Of a DNA stretch of 64,000 nt, positions 27,906 through 37,131 are shown piece after piece. The DNA comes from Rhodanobacteraceae bacterium (lineage in GTDB: Bacteria; Pseudomonadota; Gammaproteobacteria; Xanthomonadales; Rhodanobacteraceae). The notes under the pieces were generated by a model. The model saw only the letters and a list, made by a program, of their open reading frames with translations. It had not been told where the DNA came from and did not search any database. How positions within the stretch are numbered: the stretch's first letter is position 1; each line of letters opens with the position of its first letter. The stretch is taken from assembly GCA_004299705.1 (NCBI GenBank), contig SCQS01000032.1, forward strand, positions 1-64,000, read 5' to 3'. The translations under genes and the position numbers were made by a program.

Positions 27906-27996
27906 CTCGGGACTCGGGACTCGGGACTCGGGACTCGGGACTCGGGACTCGGGACTCGGGACTCGGGACTCGGGACTCGGGACTCGGGACTCGGGA
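27906..27996. repeat. Heptanucleotide tandem repeat, 13 units of CTCGGGA
   Basis: Thirteen perfect copies of the 7-bp unit CTCGGGA in the gap before the enoyl-CoA hydratase gene. Perfect identity suggests recent expansion or variable copy number. Related heptamers lie in purM (TCCCCGG x4) and in the glmM N-terminus (TCCCGAA/G type x4). Confidence 0.97.
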
Positions 27997-28012
27997 AAAG
28001 CGTAAACGCTTT

Positions 28013-28058
28013 CACCCCCTTCCGAAGGAAGGGGGTCGCGCGAAGGCGCGGGGGGATG
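28013..28058 (+). repeat. Two-module hairpin element, copy D (module X only)
   Basis: CACCCCCTTCC/GGAAGGGGGT, CGCGC/GCGCG and GGGGGGATG are present; module Y is absent. An extra hairpin AAGCGT-AA-ACGCTT lies just upstream. Sense with the genes on both sides. Confidence 0.8.
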
Positions 28059-28084
28059 AAGCCACACCGCAGGAGAATTCGCAC

Positions 28085-28849
28085 ATGCTCGAACGCACCG
28101 AACACGACCACGGCATCCGCGAACTCCGGCTCGCACGCCCACCCGTCAACGCGCTCAATCCAGCGCTGATCGCGGCACTGCAGCAAGCGATCGTGAACGC
28201 GCCGCACGAAGGCGCGCAAGCGCTGGTGCTGTCCGGCTCGCCCGGCCTGTTCTCGGCCGGACTCGACATCCCTGCCCTGCTGCAGCTCGACCGCGCCGCG
28301 ATGCGCGCATTCTGGAACGACTTCTTCGGTGTCTGCGCGGCACTCGCGCGCTCGCCGATTCCCGTCGCCGCGGCGGTCACCGGACACAGCCCCGCAGGCG
28401 GCGCGGTGCTCGCGATCTTCTGCGACTACCGGGTGATGGCGCGCGGCGAGTTCCGCATCGGGCTCAACGAAGTGCAAGTAGGCCTGATCGTTCCCGATTG
28501 CATCCAGGCCGCGCTGCGCCGCCTGCTCGGCGCGTATCCGGCCGAACGCCTGCTGGTTTCCGGCACCATGCTGGACTCGGAAGATGCGCTCGCCGCCGGC
28601 CTCGTCGACGAATTGGCCGATGTCGACCATGTGGTCACGCGTACCCTCGCGTGGCTCGATCCCCTGCTGCAACTGCCACGCCAAGCCATGCTCGGCACGC
28701 GCGCGTTGGCGCGTGCCGATCTCGCGCGCCTGTTCGACGATCCCGCATCGCTGCCGGTCGAGGACTTCCTCGACAGCTGGTTCGCACCCGAAGCCCAGGC
28801 GACGTTGCACACCCTGGTGGAACGACTGCGCAACAAGAAGCCTGTTTAG
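28085..28849 (+). CDS. Enoyl-CoA hydratase/isomerase family protein
   Basis: A 254-residue crotonase-fold protein. 'ALVLSGSPGLFSAGLDIPALL' provides one half of the oxyanion hole and 'AAVTGHSPAGGAVLAIFCDYRVMA' the other. The catalytic Glu pair of true enoyl-CoA hydratases is not clearly kept (HSPAGG in place of a GxxxGGG loop with acidic residue), so an isomerase-type reaction such as delta3-delta2 enoyl-CoA isomerase is possible. Convergent with the efflux gene, overlapping it by four bases. Confidence 0.85.
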   Translation: MLERTEHDHGIRELRLARPPVNALNPALIAALQQAIVNAPHEGAQALVLSGSPGLFSAGLDIPALLQLDRAAMRAFWNDFFGVCAALARSPIPVAAAVTGHSPAGGAVLAIFCDYRVMARGEFRIGLNEVQVGLIVPDCIQAALRRLLGAYPAERLLVSGTMLDSEDALAAGLVDELADVDHVVTRTLAWLDPLLQLPRQAMLGTRALARADLARLFDDPASLPVEDFLDSWFAPEAQATLHTLVERLRNKKPV

Positions 28850-30399
28850 TGTCCGCCGGTGCTTCCACCGCCACGCGCGATGAACGGCGGCTTGGCCAGC
28901 CACACCACCGCGATCAGGACGAAGAAGCCGATGCCCAGGCCATCCAGCAGATGGTTGAAGGAAATCTGCATCGCCTGCTGGGTAATGACGTCGTTGATCC
29001 CGACCGCGTAGTGCTGCAAGGTCTGGCCCATCACGTCGACGCTGCGGCGCACCTCGGCACTGAACGGGTTGATGTGTTCGGCAAGGTTGGCGTGGCTGAC
29101 CGCGCCACCGCGCGACCACAGGAAGGTCACGATGGACACGGCAAAGCTGGCGCCGACCGTGCGCAGGAACGTCGCCGATCCCGAGCCTTCCGCGATTTCC
29201 GGGCCCTCCAGATCCGACAACAGGATGGTCAGGATCGGCATGAAGAACAGCGCGATGCCGAGGCCCAGCATCAGCTCCGTCAACGCCACGGCCCAGAAAT
29301 CGACCTCGGTGTTGAAACTGCCGAAGCGCAGGCACACGAATCCCATCACCGCGAACGAGAACGCGGTCAGCCAGCGCAGATCGAACTTGTGGGCGTACTT
29401 GCCGACCCAGAACGTGAGCAGGATGGGGATCACGCCGATCGGCGCGGCCGCAAGGCCCGACCACAGCGCGGTGTAGCCCAGCACGTTCTGCAGCCATAGC
29501 GGCAACAACAACGCGATCGAGAAGAACAACGCGTACGCCAGCACCAGCGCCAGCGTGCCGGCGGCGAAATTGCGGTGACGGAACAAGCGCAGATCGACCA
29601 GCGGCTCAGCGTCGGTCAACTCCCAGATCACCCACACGGTGAGCGAAATCACGGCGATGATCGCCAGCGTCACGATGGTGGTGGAATGGAACCAGTCGAG
29701 CTGGTTGCCCTTGTCCAGCAGAATTTGCAGCGAACCCACACCCAGGATCAACGTGACCAGACCCACCCAGTCAACGCGCGTACGCCGCAGCTGCTCGATG
29801 CGCTTGCCCATCTGCGCCGCCACGACGCCAGCGGCGAAAATGCCGATCGGAATGTTGATGAAAAAGATCCAGCGCCACGAATAGGAATCGGTGATCCAGC
29901 CACCCGCCACCGGCCCCACGATGGGCGCGACCACCGTGATCATGCTGATGATCGCCAGCGCCATGCCGCGCTTCTCGCGCGGATAGATCGACACCATCAG
30001 GCTCTGCGTGATCGGGTACATCGGCCCGCACACGGCGCCCTGCAGCGCGCGGAACATCACCAGCATCGACAGGCTGGTCGCGAGCCCGCAGCAGAACGAA
30101 AAGACCGAGAACAACAGCACGGCCCAGATGAACACCTTCACCTCGCCGAAACGGCGCGAGAGAAAGCCGGTCATCGGCAACGTGATCGCCTGCGCCACCG
30201 TGAACGAGGTGATCACCCAGGTGGACTGGTCCTGGCTCACGCCGAGGTTGCCGGCGATGGTCGGCAGCGACACGTTGGCGATGGTCATGTCCAGCACCTG
30301 CATGAAGGTGCCTAGCGACAGGCCGATCGTCGCCAGCGAGAGGCTGGCGGGGCGGAATTCGCCGAAGGATTGTGCTGCGTTGGCGGGGGTGGAAGCCAT
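28846..30399 (-). CDS. DHA2-family drug:H+ antiporter (EmrB type), second copy
   Basis: A 517-residue permease with about 14 membrane segments. 'FMQVLDMTIANVSLPTIAGNL' (motif D1) and 'QGAVCGPMYPITQSLMVSIYP' with 'VVAPIVGPVAGGWITD' (motif C) are EmrB signatures. It is a paralog of the next upstream permease: long runs such as 'VDWVGLVTLILGVGSLQILLDKG' recur almost unchanged. Last gene of the marR-OMF-emrA-emrB-emrB cluster. Confidence 0.9.
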   Translation of the reverse strand: MASTPANAAQSFGEFRPASLSLATIGLSLGTFMQVLDMTIANVSLPTIAGNLGVSQDQSTWVITSFTVAQAITLPMTGFLSRRFGEVKVFIWAVLLFSVFSFCCGLATSLSMLVMFRALQGAVCGPMYPITQSLMVSIYPREKRGMALAIISMITVVAPIVGPVAGGWITDSYSWRWIFFINIPIGIFAAGVVAAQMGKRIEQLRRTRVDWVGLVTLILGVGSLQILLDKGNQLDWFHSTTIVTLAIIAVISLTVWVIWELTDAEPLVDLRLFRHRNFAAGTLALVLAYALFFSIALLLPLWLQNVLGYTALWSGLAAAPIGVIPILLTFWVGKYAHKFDLRWLTAFSFAVMGFVCLRFGSFNTEVDFWAVALTELMLGLGIALFFMPILTILLSDLEGPEIAEGSGSATFLRTVGASFAVSIVTFLWSRGGAVSHANLAEHINPFSAEVRRSVDVMGQTLQHYAVGINDVITQQAMQISFNHLLDGLGIGFFVLIAVVWLAKPPFIARGGGSTGGH

Positions 30400-30448
30400 G
30401 GGAATCTTGGAGACCAGACGAAGCGGCTGTTGCCACGTGAAAAAACGG

Positions 30449-30639
30449 CGTCATTCCGGACGCCGCAGAGCGGCGATCCGGAATCTGCTTTGACCCAGCT
30501 TGCAAGCACGAAAATCAACATGGATAGACTCGCCGCATCCATGCGGCTTGCCCTCCGGGGCCACCAGCTTCGCCGGTGTTCGCTCCGGCATCCTGCCTTC
30601 GCAGTCGGGTTCCGGCCTGCGGCCGGCCCCGAAATGACG
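30449..30639. repeat. GTCATTCC-bounded dispersed repeat, copy 2 (longest)
   Basis: Begins CGTCATTCCGG and ends with GGCCCCGAAATGACG. Internal hairpins include GACGCCGCAGAGCGGCG, GCCGC-ATCCAT-GCGGC and CCGGCCTGCGGCCGG. It occupies the gap between the two EmrB paralogs. Confidence 0.75.
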
Positions 30640-30759
30640 ACGTGTTACTTGAACGATGCTTTTGGTCAAGCGAATGTCACTTAATTCAGCAAGCCTCGAA
30701 AACTGCAAAAAAAGTTTCAGCGGATTCGACCGAGGCAGTCATCACGGACGAACGCACAA

Positions 30760-32322
30760 CTAATGCCCGCCGCCCGACGCGGCTGGCTTGCCCTGCTTGA
30801 TAAAAGGCGGCCTGGCGAACCACACCACCACGATGAGGGCGAGAAACATGAACCCCAGCATCACGAACAGGTGGTTGAAGGAAATCTGCGTGGCCTGGCG
30901 GGTGATTTCGCGGTTGATGACGGCGGCGTAGCGCTGCACGTATCCACCGGTCAGCGCGATGCTCTGGCGCACCTGCGCGGAATAATCGTTGATGTGTTCG
31001 GTGAGGTTGGCGTGATTGATCGCGCTGCCGCGTTCCCACAGGTAGGTCACGATCGAGACGGCAAAGCTTCCACCCAGCGAACGCAGGAAGGTTGCCAGTC
31101 CCGAGCCGTCGGAAACCTCGCGCCCGTTCAAGTCGGACAGCAGGATGGTCAGGATCGGCAGGAAGAAGAACGCAACCCCCAAGCCCTGGATCAACTGCAC
31201 CATGGCCACGTGGTAGATATCGACTTGGGTATTGAAACCGCCGCGCATGAAACAGGTGATGCCGATCACCAGGAACGAGAACGAGGCGAACCAGCGCAGG
31301 TCGAAACGCGTCGCGTATTTGCCGATGATGAAGCTCAGCAGCAGCGGGAACACGCCGATCGGCGCCGAGACGATGCCCGCCCAGATCGAGGTGTAGCCCA
31401 GCGTCGACTGCATCCACAACTGGATCAGCAGGCTGGTCGAAAAGAACATCGCGTACGCCAGCACCATCGCCAGCGTGCCGGCCGCGAAGTTGCGGTGTTT
31501 GAACAGGCGGAAATTCACGATCGGCTCGCGGTCGGTGAACTCCCAGATCAGGAACACCGACAGCGATATCGCGGCGACGATCGCCAGCACCACGATGGTG
31601 GTCGAATGGAACCAGTCCAGCTCGTTGCCCTTGTCCAGCAGGATCTGCAGCGAGCCCACGCCAAGGATCAGCGTGACCAGGCCCACCTTGTCGACCCGCG
31701 GTTTGTCGATCTGCTCGGGGCGCCCGCGCATCTGCGCCGCGACCACCGAGGCGGCGAACAGACCCACCGGCACATTGATGAAAAAGATCCAGTGCCAAGC
31801 GTAGGTTTCGGTGATCCAGCCGCCCAGCACCGGACCCACGATCGGTCCGCAGATCGCGATCATCGCCAGCATCGCCAGTGCGGTGCCGCGTTTGTGCCCC
31901 GGGTACAGCGACACCATCAGGCTTTGCGTGATCGGGTACATCGGCCCGGCCATCGCGCCCTGCAGCGCGCGGAACACCACCAGCATGCCGAGGCTGGTGG
32001 AAAACCCGCACATCATCGAGAACAGCGAAAACAGCAGAGTCGCGGCGATGAATGGTTTCACTTCGCCGAAGCGGCGCGTGATGAAGCCCGTCAGCGGCAA
32101 CGCGATCGCGTTGCACACGGTGAAGGATGTAATAACCCAGGTGGACTGGTCCTGGCTCGCGCCGAGGTTGCCGGCGATGGTCGGCAACGAGACGTTGGCG
32201 ATGGTCAGGTCCAGCACCTGCATGAAGGTCGCCAGCGACAGGCCGATGACTGCCAGCGCATGGTTGGGGGGCCGGAACTCTCCGAGAGCTCCGGCCGTGG
32301 CGGTAGCTGCACTGGCTGCCAT
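30760..32322 (-). CDS. emrB: DHA2-family drug:H+ antiporter (EmrB type), first copy
   Basis: A 520-residue permease with about 14 membrane segments and the same D1 and C motifs as its paralog ('FMQVLDLTIANVSLPTIAGNL', 'QGAMAGPMYPITQSLMVSLYP'). It starts 20 bases after the emrA stop, so it is the likely EmrA partner in a proton-driven tripartite pump. Substrate cannot be read from sequence. Confidence 0.92.
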   Translation of the reverse strand: MAASAATATAGALGEFRPPNHALAVIGLSLATFMQVLDLTIANVSLPTIAGNLGASQDQSTWVITSFTVCNAIALPLTGFITRRFGEVKPFIAATLLFSLFSMMCGFSTSLGMLVVFRALQGAMAGPMYPITQSLMVSLYPGHKRGTALAMLAMIAICGPIVGPVLGGWITETYAWHWIFFINVPVGLFAASVVAAQMRGRPEQIDKPRVDKVGLVTLILGVGSLQILLDKGNELDWFHSTTIVVLAIVAAISLSVFLIWEFTDREPIVNFRLFKHRNFAAGTLAMVLAYAMFFSTSLLIQLWMQSTLGYTSIWAGIVSAPIGVFPLLLSFIIGKYATRFDLRWFASFSFLVIGITCFMRGGFNTQVDIYHVAMVQLIQGLGVAFFFLPILTILLSDLNGREVSDGSGLATFLRSLGGSFAVSIVTYLWERGSAINHANLTEHINDYSAQVRQSIALTGGYVQRYAAVINREITRQATQISFNHLFVMLGFMFLALIVVVWFARPPFIKQGKPAASGGGH

Positions 32323-32342
32323 GTTGGCGCGGCGCGTTCGTG

Positions 32343-33593
32343 TCAGTGTCCGGCAACGGCCGCGGCGTGCGCCGGGGCGCCGCCCGCGGCGACGGGGTGC
32401 GCCCCACTGTTGGCGTGGATGATCCTGGCGATCAGCGCATCGATCGTGGCCTGGTCATGCGCATACACGTCGGTACTGAAGATCGGATGCGCCGGCGGAT
32501 TCTTCGCCAGTATCGGGCCCTTCTGGTCATGCATGTTCACGTCCACGTTCATCGACAGGCCGATGCGCAGCGGATACTTGTCCAGATCCTTCGGATCGAG
32601 CGCGATCCGCACCGGCAGACGCTGCACGATCTTGATCCAGTTGCCGGACGCGTTCTGCGCGGGCAGCAGCGAGAACGCACTGCCGGTGCCGATGCCGAGG
32701 CCGGCCACGTGGCCGTGGTAGGTCACCGAACCGCCGTACACGTCCGAGGTCAGCGTCACCGGCTGGCCGATGCGCATGTCGGTGAGCTGGGTTTCCTTGA
32801 AGTTGGCATCCACCCACACCTGGTGCAATGGCACCACCGCCATCAAGGGTGTGCCGGGTTGCACGCGCTGGCCGACCTGCACGGTGCGCTTAGCAACATA
32901 ACCGGACACCGGCGCCACCAGCGTGGTGCGCTGGTCGTTCAACCACGCGGCACGCACGCGCGCCGCTGCTGCCTTGACGTCGGGCTGGGTCGATATTTTG
33001 GTGTCGGAAACCAGCGCATCGCTGGTCGCGAGTTGCGCCTGTGCCGCGGCCAGCGCGCTCTCGGCAGTGGTCAGTGCGTCGCGCGCGTGCGCCAGTTCCT
33101 CCGCCGAAATCGCGCCCGAAGACGCCAGGCCCTTGCGGCGCTGGTAGTCCGCCTTGGCCTGCTGCACCACCGCTTCGCGCGCGGCAACATCCGCCTTGGA
33201 GGTGTGCACGCCGCTGTACAAGCCGCGCACCTTACGCACCGTCTGCGCCAGCGCGGCCTCGGCCTGCGCCAGCGCGACGTCGGCGTCGGAAGGATCCAGC
33301 TTCACCAGCGTCTGGCCCTCGCGCACGTAATCGTTGTCGTCGGCACCGATGCTGATGACGGTGCCCGGCACCTGCGGGGTGATCTGCACCACGTTGCCGT
33401 CCACGTAGGCGTCGTCGGTGCTTTCGTACCAGCGCCCGACCAGGAAGTGGTACAGCGCCCACAGGATCGCGACGATGACAATCACCCCGACCAGGCCGCG
33501 CAGTGCCCAGCGGCGCTTGTTCAGGCGCTGCGCCTTGATCTGCTCGGCGCGTTCGTCTTCGGTGACGGGATTGGGATTGATGGGCGAAGTCAT
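32343..33593 (-). CDS. emrA: Membrane fusion protein (EmrA/HlyD family)
   Basis: A 416-residue adaptor with a cytoplasmic N-terminus, one membrane helix (about 28-50), a biotinyl-lipoyl domain ('YVDGNVVQITPQVPGTV'), an alpha-hairpin with coiled-coil pattern (about 100-210) and a beta-barrel. It links the EmrB permease to the outer-membrane channel. Its start overlaps the channel gene's stop by four bases. Confidence 0.93.
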   Translation of the reverse strand: MTSPINPNPVTEDERAEQIKAQRLNKRRWALRGLVGVIVIVAILWALYHFLVGRWYESTDDAYVDGNVVQITPQVPGTVISIGADDNDYVREGQTLVKLDPSDADVALAQAEAALAQTVRKVRGLYSGVHTSKADVAAREAVVQQAKADYQRRKGLASSGAISAEELAHARDALTTAESALAAAQAQLATSDALVSDTKISTQPDVKAAAARVRAAWLNDQRTTLVAPVSGYVAKRTVQVGQRVQPGTPLMAVVPLHQVWVDANFKETQLTDMRIGQPVTLTSDVYGGSVTYHGHVAGLGIGTGSAFSLLPAQNASGNWIKIVQRLPVRIALDPKDLDKYPLRIGLSMNVDVNMHDQKGPILAKNPPAHPIFSTDVYAHDQATIDALIARIIHANSGAHPVAAGGAPAHAAAVAGH

Positions 33594-35083
33594 GGTTTTG
33601 CCTTGTCCGCGTCATGCGGGTTGGGTGTCGTGGTGGCGAGTGCCGGAACGTCCTTCGCGGGCCTGAACCCGCCGCCCAGTGCCTCGTTGAGGGAAGCCCA
33701 GGCGTTGCTGCGTTGCAACCGCAGCGATGCGAGCTGCTGCTCGGCCGCGATCAGTTCCTGGCGCACGCTGAGTGCCTCGAGGAAGTTGCCGACGCCGGCG
33801 CGGTAACGCTGCATCGCCAGCTTGTAGGCATCCTCGGCGCTGGCGCGCGCGCTCTCGGCATCCTGCACCTGCGCATCCAGCGAACGCAGGTCATCGACCT
33901 GGCCCGCGACCTGGTTGATCGCGTGCACCAGCGTCTGGTTGTACTGCGCGACCGCGATGTCGCGGGCCGCATCCTTGCCGGCGAGGTTGGCACGCAACGC
34001 TCCGCCCTCGAAGATCGGCAGGCTCACCGCGGGCGAGGCCGTGTAGAAACGATTGGTCAGCGAAAACAGATCCATCGCCGAAGGCGCGATCAGGCCCGCG
34101 AGCGAGCTGATGCTGAGATTGGGCAGGAACTTCGTCTTCGCGACTTTGATGTCCTTGCTCGCGGCTTCCACGCGCCAGCGCGCGGCCACCACGTCGGGGC
34201 GCCGGCCCAGCAAGTCGGCGGGCAGGTCGCTCGGGATCGCCAGCGCCGGGATCGCGGGCAACGCGGGGCGCTGGATCGCGAGTGCGCGGTCCGGCCCCTT
34301 GCCCAGCAAGGCTGCCAGCACCAGTCCGCTGGTACGCACGGTGTTTTGCGCGGCTTCGAGGTGCGCGCGGTCGCTTGCCGTTTCACCCTGGATGCGCGCC
34401 AGCGAGAACTTGCTGTCGATGCCATTGGCAACGCGCTTGCTGGTCAGCTTGAGGAAATCCTCCGCGCGCTGCAGCTCATCGCGCGCAAGGTCTTGCTGCG
34501 CATACGCGCCGGCCAGGTCGAAATAGGCTTGTACCACGTCGGCGGACAGTTTCATGCGCGCGGCCTGCGCATCCACCTCGGTGGCGCGCGCATTGCCCAC
34601 CGCCGCTTCCCAGGCGGCGCGCTTGCCGCCCCACAGGTCGATGTCCCACTTGAAACTGAGGTAGCCGTAGCGGATCACGCCGAAATGGCCGGAGGCCAAC
34701 GGCGGCAGCAACGGCGGCACCCGCGCACCTGCAATGCTGGCCCCGCCATTCAAGGTCGGCTTGCGCGCGGCGTCGGCGGCACCCGCTTCGGCCAGCGCCA
34801 CGCGCACCCGCGCATCCACCAGGGTCATGTCGGGATTGTCGGCCAGCGCCTCGTCGACGAGTTTGTCGAGCTGTGCGTCGCCGATGCTTTTCCACCAATC
34901 CTGGCGCGGCCACGCCGACGCGTCCTGCTGCACGCCGGCGAGGCTGCGTTCGGCATGCAGGCTGTCCGGCTGCAGCGGGGTGGCCGTGGGATGCAGTCCG
35001 CCGGTGCTGGCGCAGCCGCTCAAGGCAAGGGCCGCCAAAAGCGAAAGCAGGCCCGTGCGGCGTTTGATAACCGAAAGTGTCAT
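33590..35083 (-). CDS. Outer-membrane efflux lipoprotein (NodT/OprM family)
   Basis: A 497-residue TolC-like channel. A lipobox LALSGC places the lipid anchor on Cys24; two outer-membrane-factor repeats follow, with 'GRRPDVVAARWRVEAASKDIKVAKTKFLPNLSIS' as the family signature. First structural gene after marR. Confidence 0.92.
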   Translation of the reverse strand: MTLSVIKRRTGLLSLLAALALSGCASTGGLHPTATPLQPDSLHAERSLAGVQQDASAWPRQDWWKSIGDAQLDKLVDEALADNPDMTLVDARVRVALAEAGAADAARKPTLNGGASIAGARVPPLLPPLASGHFGVIRYGYLSFKWDIDLWGGKRAAWEAAVGNARATEVDAQAARMKLSADVVQAYFDLAGAYAQQDLARDELQRAEDFLKLTSKRVANGIDSKFSLARIQGETASDRAHLEAAQNTVRTSGLVLAALLGKGPDRALAIQRPALPAIPALAIPSDLPADLLGRRPDVVAARWRVEAASKDIKVAKTKFLPNLSISSLAGLIAPSAMDLFSLTNRFYTASPAVSLPIFEGGALRANLAGKDAARDIAVAQYNQTLVHAINQVAGQVDDLRSLDAQVQDAESARASAEDAYKLAMQRYRAGVGNFLEALSVRQELIAAEQQLASLRLQRSNAWASLNEALGGGFRPAKDVPALATTTPNPHDADKAKP

Positions 35084-35129
35084 GGCTGGTGCCGGGAAAA
35101 GTTGAAGTATGGTGTTCGATGAAACGGAT

Positions 35130-35606
35130 TCAATCCGATTCGTGTTGCGCGCGCTGCTCGCGGATGTCGTCCAGCACCCGGGTCAACACGCCGTGCAACT
35201 GCTCGCGCTCGCGCTCCGTGGTGCAGGTGAACGTGCGCGTGGCCACGGCATCGCAATACCCGATCACGCGTTTGCGCAACGCCTTGCCCTGCGTGGTCAA
35301 CTCAAGCCGCAGGGCCCGCCGGTCATCCGGGTCCGGCACCCGCTTCAGGTAGCCGCGTTGTTCCAGCTTGTCCAGCAGGCGGGTCAAGGCGCCGGGGTTG
35401 TAATGCAAGGCACGCGCCAGTTCCACAGGCGTCATCGGATCCTCGTGCCCCAGCAGCTTCAGCGCGACGAACTGCGTGAAATTGAGTTCCACGCCCTGCC
35501 TGTTCATCTCGCCTTCGAGGGCGTCCACGAACTCGGCGCGAATCCTGCCGATCAGCCGGCAAAGCTGGAATGAACGCTCGGGGGAAGAGACCGCGGCCTG
35601 ACGCAT
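35130..35606 (-). CDS. MarR family transcriptional regulator
   Basis: A 158-residue winged-helix protein ('FTQFVALKLLGHEDPMTPVELARALHYNPGALTRLLDKLEQRGYLKRVPDPDDRRALRLELT'). It precedes the efflux genes on the same strand and probably represses them and itself. The ATG at 35604-35606 is used; a 20-bp palindrome and a strong promoter lie directly upstream. Confidence 0.9.
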   Translation of the reverse strand: MRQAAVSSPERSFQLCRLIGRIRAEFVDALEGEMNRQGVELNFTQFVALKLLGHEDPMTPVELARALHYNPGALTRLLDKLEQRGYLKRVPDPDDRRALRLELTTQGKALRKRVIGYCDAVATRTFTCTTEREREQLHGVLTRVLDDIREQRAQHESD

Positions 35607-35613
35607 GCCGGGG

Positions 35614-35650
35614 ATGATATAGCCGAAAAAATAATTGTCAAGGCAATTAT
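35614..35650 (-). promoter_or_regulatory. marR-efflux promoter with overlapping operator
   Basis: On the minus strand TTGACA (35636-35641), a 16-bp spacer and TATCAT (35614-35619) form a good sigma-70 promoter. The -35 box lies inside the AT-rich palindrome ATAATTG-TCAAGG-CAATTAT (35631-35650), the form of a MarR operator. Transcription would start about at the ATG, so the marR message may be leaderless. Confidence 0.75.
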
Positions 35651-35803
35651 CTCGACATGCGCCGCGGTCATCACGAGCCGTGTGCGGTCGGTCGCCGCGT
35701 TCGCAGCACGTTTGCACAAGGGGGTATTGAAAAGCGCCGCGCGAACCACATGGTGGGGGCCAACGGGGGATCAAAAAACTCCATGAACAAGGATTGACCC
35801 AGT

Positions 35804-36289
35804 ATGTACAAGCCACTTCGCTGGGCTTTGACCGCCATGTTGCTGGCCGCAACCTCGACGGCGTTTGCGCAAGGTTTCGATATCACGGCCGGCCCGACCG
35901 TGACGTCGGGCGCGCGTTTCACCTCGGCGGCCTTCGCCAGCGTCTTCGGCGAGCAGGCGGCCGACGACCATTTCCATTTTGCGCCCATCGCGACCGTCGG
36001 CTGGATAGCCCCGCATCACACGTACGACGAGAACCTGCACCACGACGTGTTCCTCGCCGGCGGCGGTGTGCGCATCGTTGCGCCCGGCGGCCACTGGTTC
36101 GCCAGCGAACAGCTTGCCGCCACCAGTACGCGCACCGATGCGCTGTCCAGCCGCTTCGAGTTCATGACCAGCGGCGGCTGGCAGGACGGCCACTTCATCG
36201 TGATGGTTCGCCACATCTCCAACGGTCACATCGTGGGTGGCAGCCCGAACCTCGGCGAAACGATGCTGTTGGCCGGCGTGCGGTTTTAA
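35804..36289 (+). CDS. pagL: Lipid A 3-O-deacylase (PagL-like)
   Basis: A 161-residue outer-membrane barrel protein with a signal peptide (residues 1-22). The C-terminal 'MVRHISNGHIVGGSPNLGETMLLAGVRF' carries the PagL catalytic pattern: His137, Ser139 and Glu152. PagL removes the 3-position acyl chain of lipid A in the outer leaflet. The protein ends in Phe as most outer-membrane barrels do. It overlaps the end of the convergent sulfurtransferase gene by four bases. Confidence 0.85.
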   Translation: MYKPLRWALTAMLLAATSTAFAQGFDITAGPTVTSGARFTSAAFASVFGEQAADDHFHFAPIATVGWIAPHHTYDENLHHDVFLAGGGVRIVAPGGHWFASEQLAATSTRTDALSSRFEFMTSGGWQDGHFIVMVRHISNGHIVGGSPNLGETMLLAGVRF

Positions 36290-37131
36290 TCGCCCGTCGC
36301 CACCGGGCGGGCCGGGTCGCTGGAGTAACCACTCCACGATGGCGCGAACAGGCGCGAACCCGGAAGGCCGGCCGCTTCCATCGCCAACAGGTTGTGGCAG
36401 GCCGTCACGCCCGATCCACACATGTGCACGACATCGCGCGCACCACGGTCGCCCAGCAGCACCGTGAATTCCGCGCGCAAGGCCGCGGGCGACTTGAACC
36501 GCCCATCGGCTTCGAGGTTCAGGGAAAACGGACGATTGCGCGCGCCCGGGACATGTCCGGCCGCGCGATCGATGGGCTCGGATTCGCCGCGAAAACGCGG
36601 GGCCGCGCGTGCATCCAGCACCAGTGTGGAGGGTTGGCCACGCAGGCGATCCAGTTCTTCGTAATACACCACGCGCGCGGGATCGAAATCCAGCTCGACC
36701 GGTGTTGCGTCACGCGGCGCAGCAGCGCCATGTTCCAGGGGCAGTCCCGCCGCCTTCCATGTTTGCCAACCGCCGTCCAGCACGCTCGCGGCAATCCCGA
36801 CACAGTCCAGCATCCACCACAAACGCGCGGCGGCCAGCGCACCACCCGCATCGTCGTACGCGATCACGCGCTGTCCTCGATGCCAGCCCCAGCGCGACAG
36901 CGTCCGCGCGAATGCACCGATCTCCGGCAGCGGATGTCGGCCGAGTCCATGCTTCGACAAATCGGAAAGATCGCGATCCAGGCTCGCGTACACCGCGCCC
37001 GGAATGTGCGCTTCGAGAAAATCTCGCTCGCCCTTGCCGGGATCCGCCAGCGCAAACCGGCAATCCACGACCAGTACGCTGTCTGGCGGCAGCGCCGCGA
37101 GGGTCTTCGCCTCGATCAGTACGTCATTCAT
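36286..37131 (-). CDS. sseA: Thiosulfate/3-mercaptopyruvate sulfurtransferase
   Basis: A 281-residue protein with two rhodanese domains; the active Cys238 is in CGSGVTA, the 3-mercaptopyruvate-type loop. The first domain lacks an active Cys, as usual. Its start overlaps the upstream Nudix stop by four bases. Confidence 0.92.
   Translation of the reverse strand: MNDVLIEAKTLAALPPDSVLVVDCRFALADPGKGERDFLEAHIPGAVYASLDRDLSDLSKHGLGRHPLPEIGAFARTLSRWGWHRGQRVIAYDDAGGALAAARLWWMLDCVGIAASVLDGGWQTWKAAGLPLEHGAAAPRDATPVELDFDPARVVYYEELDRLRGQPSTLVLDARAAPRFRGESEPIDRAAGHVPGARNRPFSLNLEADGRFKSPAALRAEFTVLLGDRGARDVVHMCGSGVTACHNLLAMEAAGLPGSRLFAPSWSGYSSDPARPVATGD

Noticed and set aside
27906-27996. CRISPR array
   Set aside because: Units are contiguous 7-mers without spacers; no cas genes are present.
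27840-28169. Frames with DSGLGTR repeats before the enoyl-CoA hydratase gene
   Set aside because: They are translations of the CTCGGGA tandem repeat, not a protein-coding gene.
30738-30755. Another UCC-loop module after the first emrB gene
   Set aside because: TCCGTGAT-like loop sequence is present after the stop but the stem does not pair and no hairpin a follows.
30763-32721. 652-codon plus-strand frame opposite the efflux permease
   Set aside because: Same antisense composition effect; no domain pattern.
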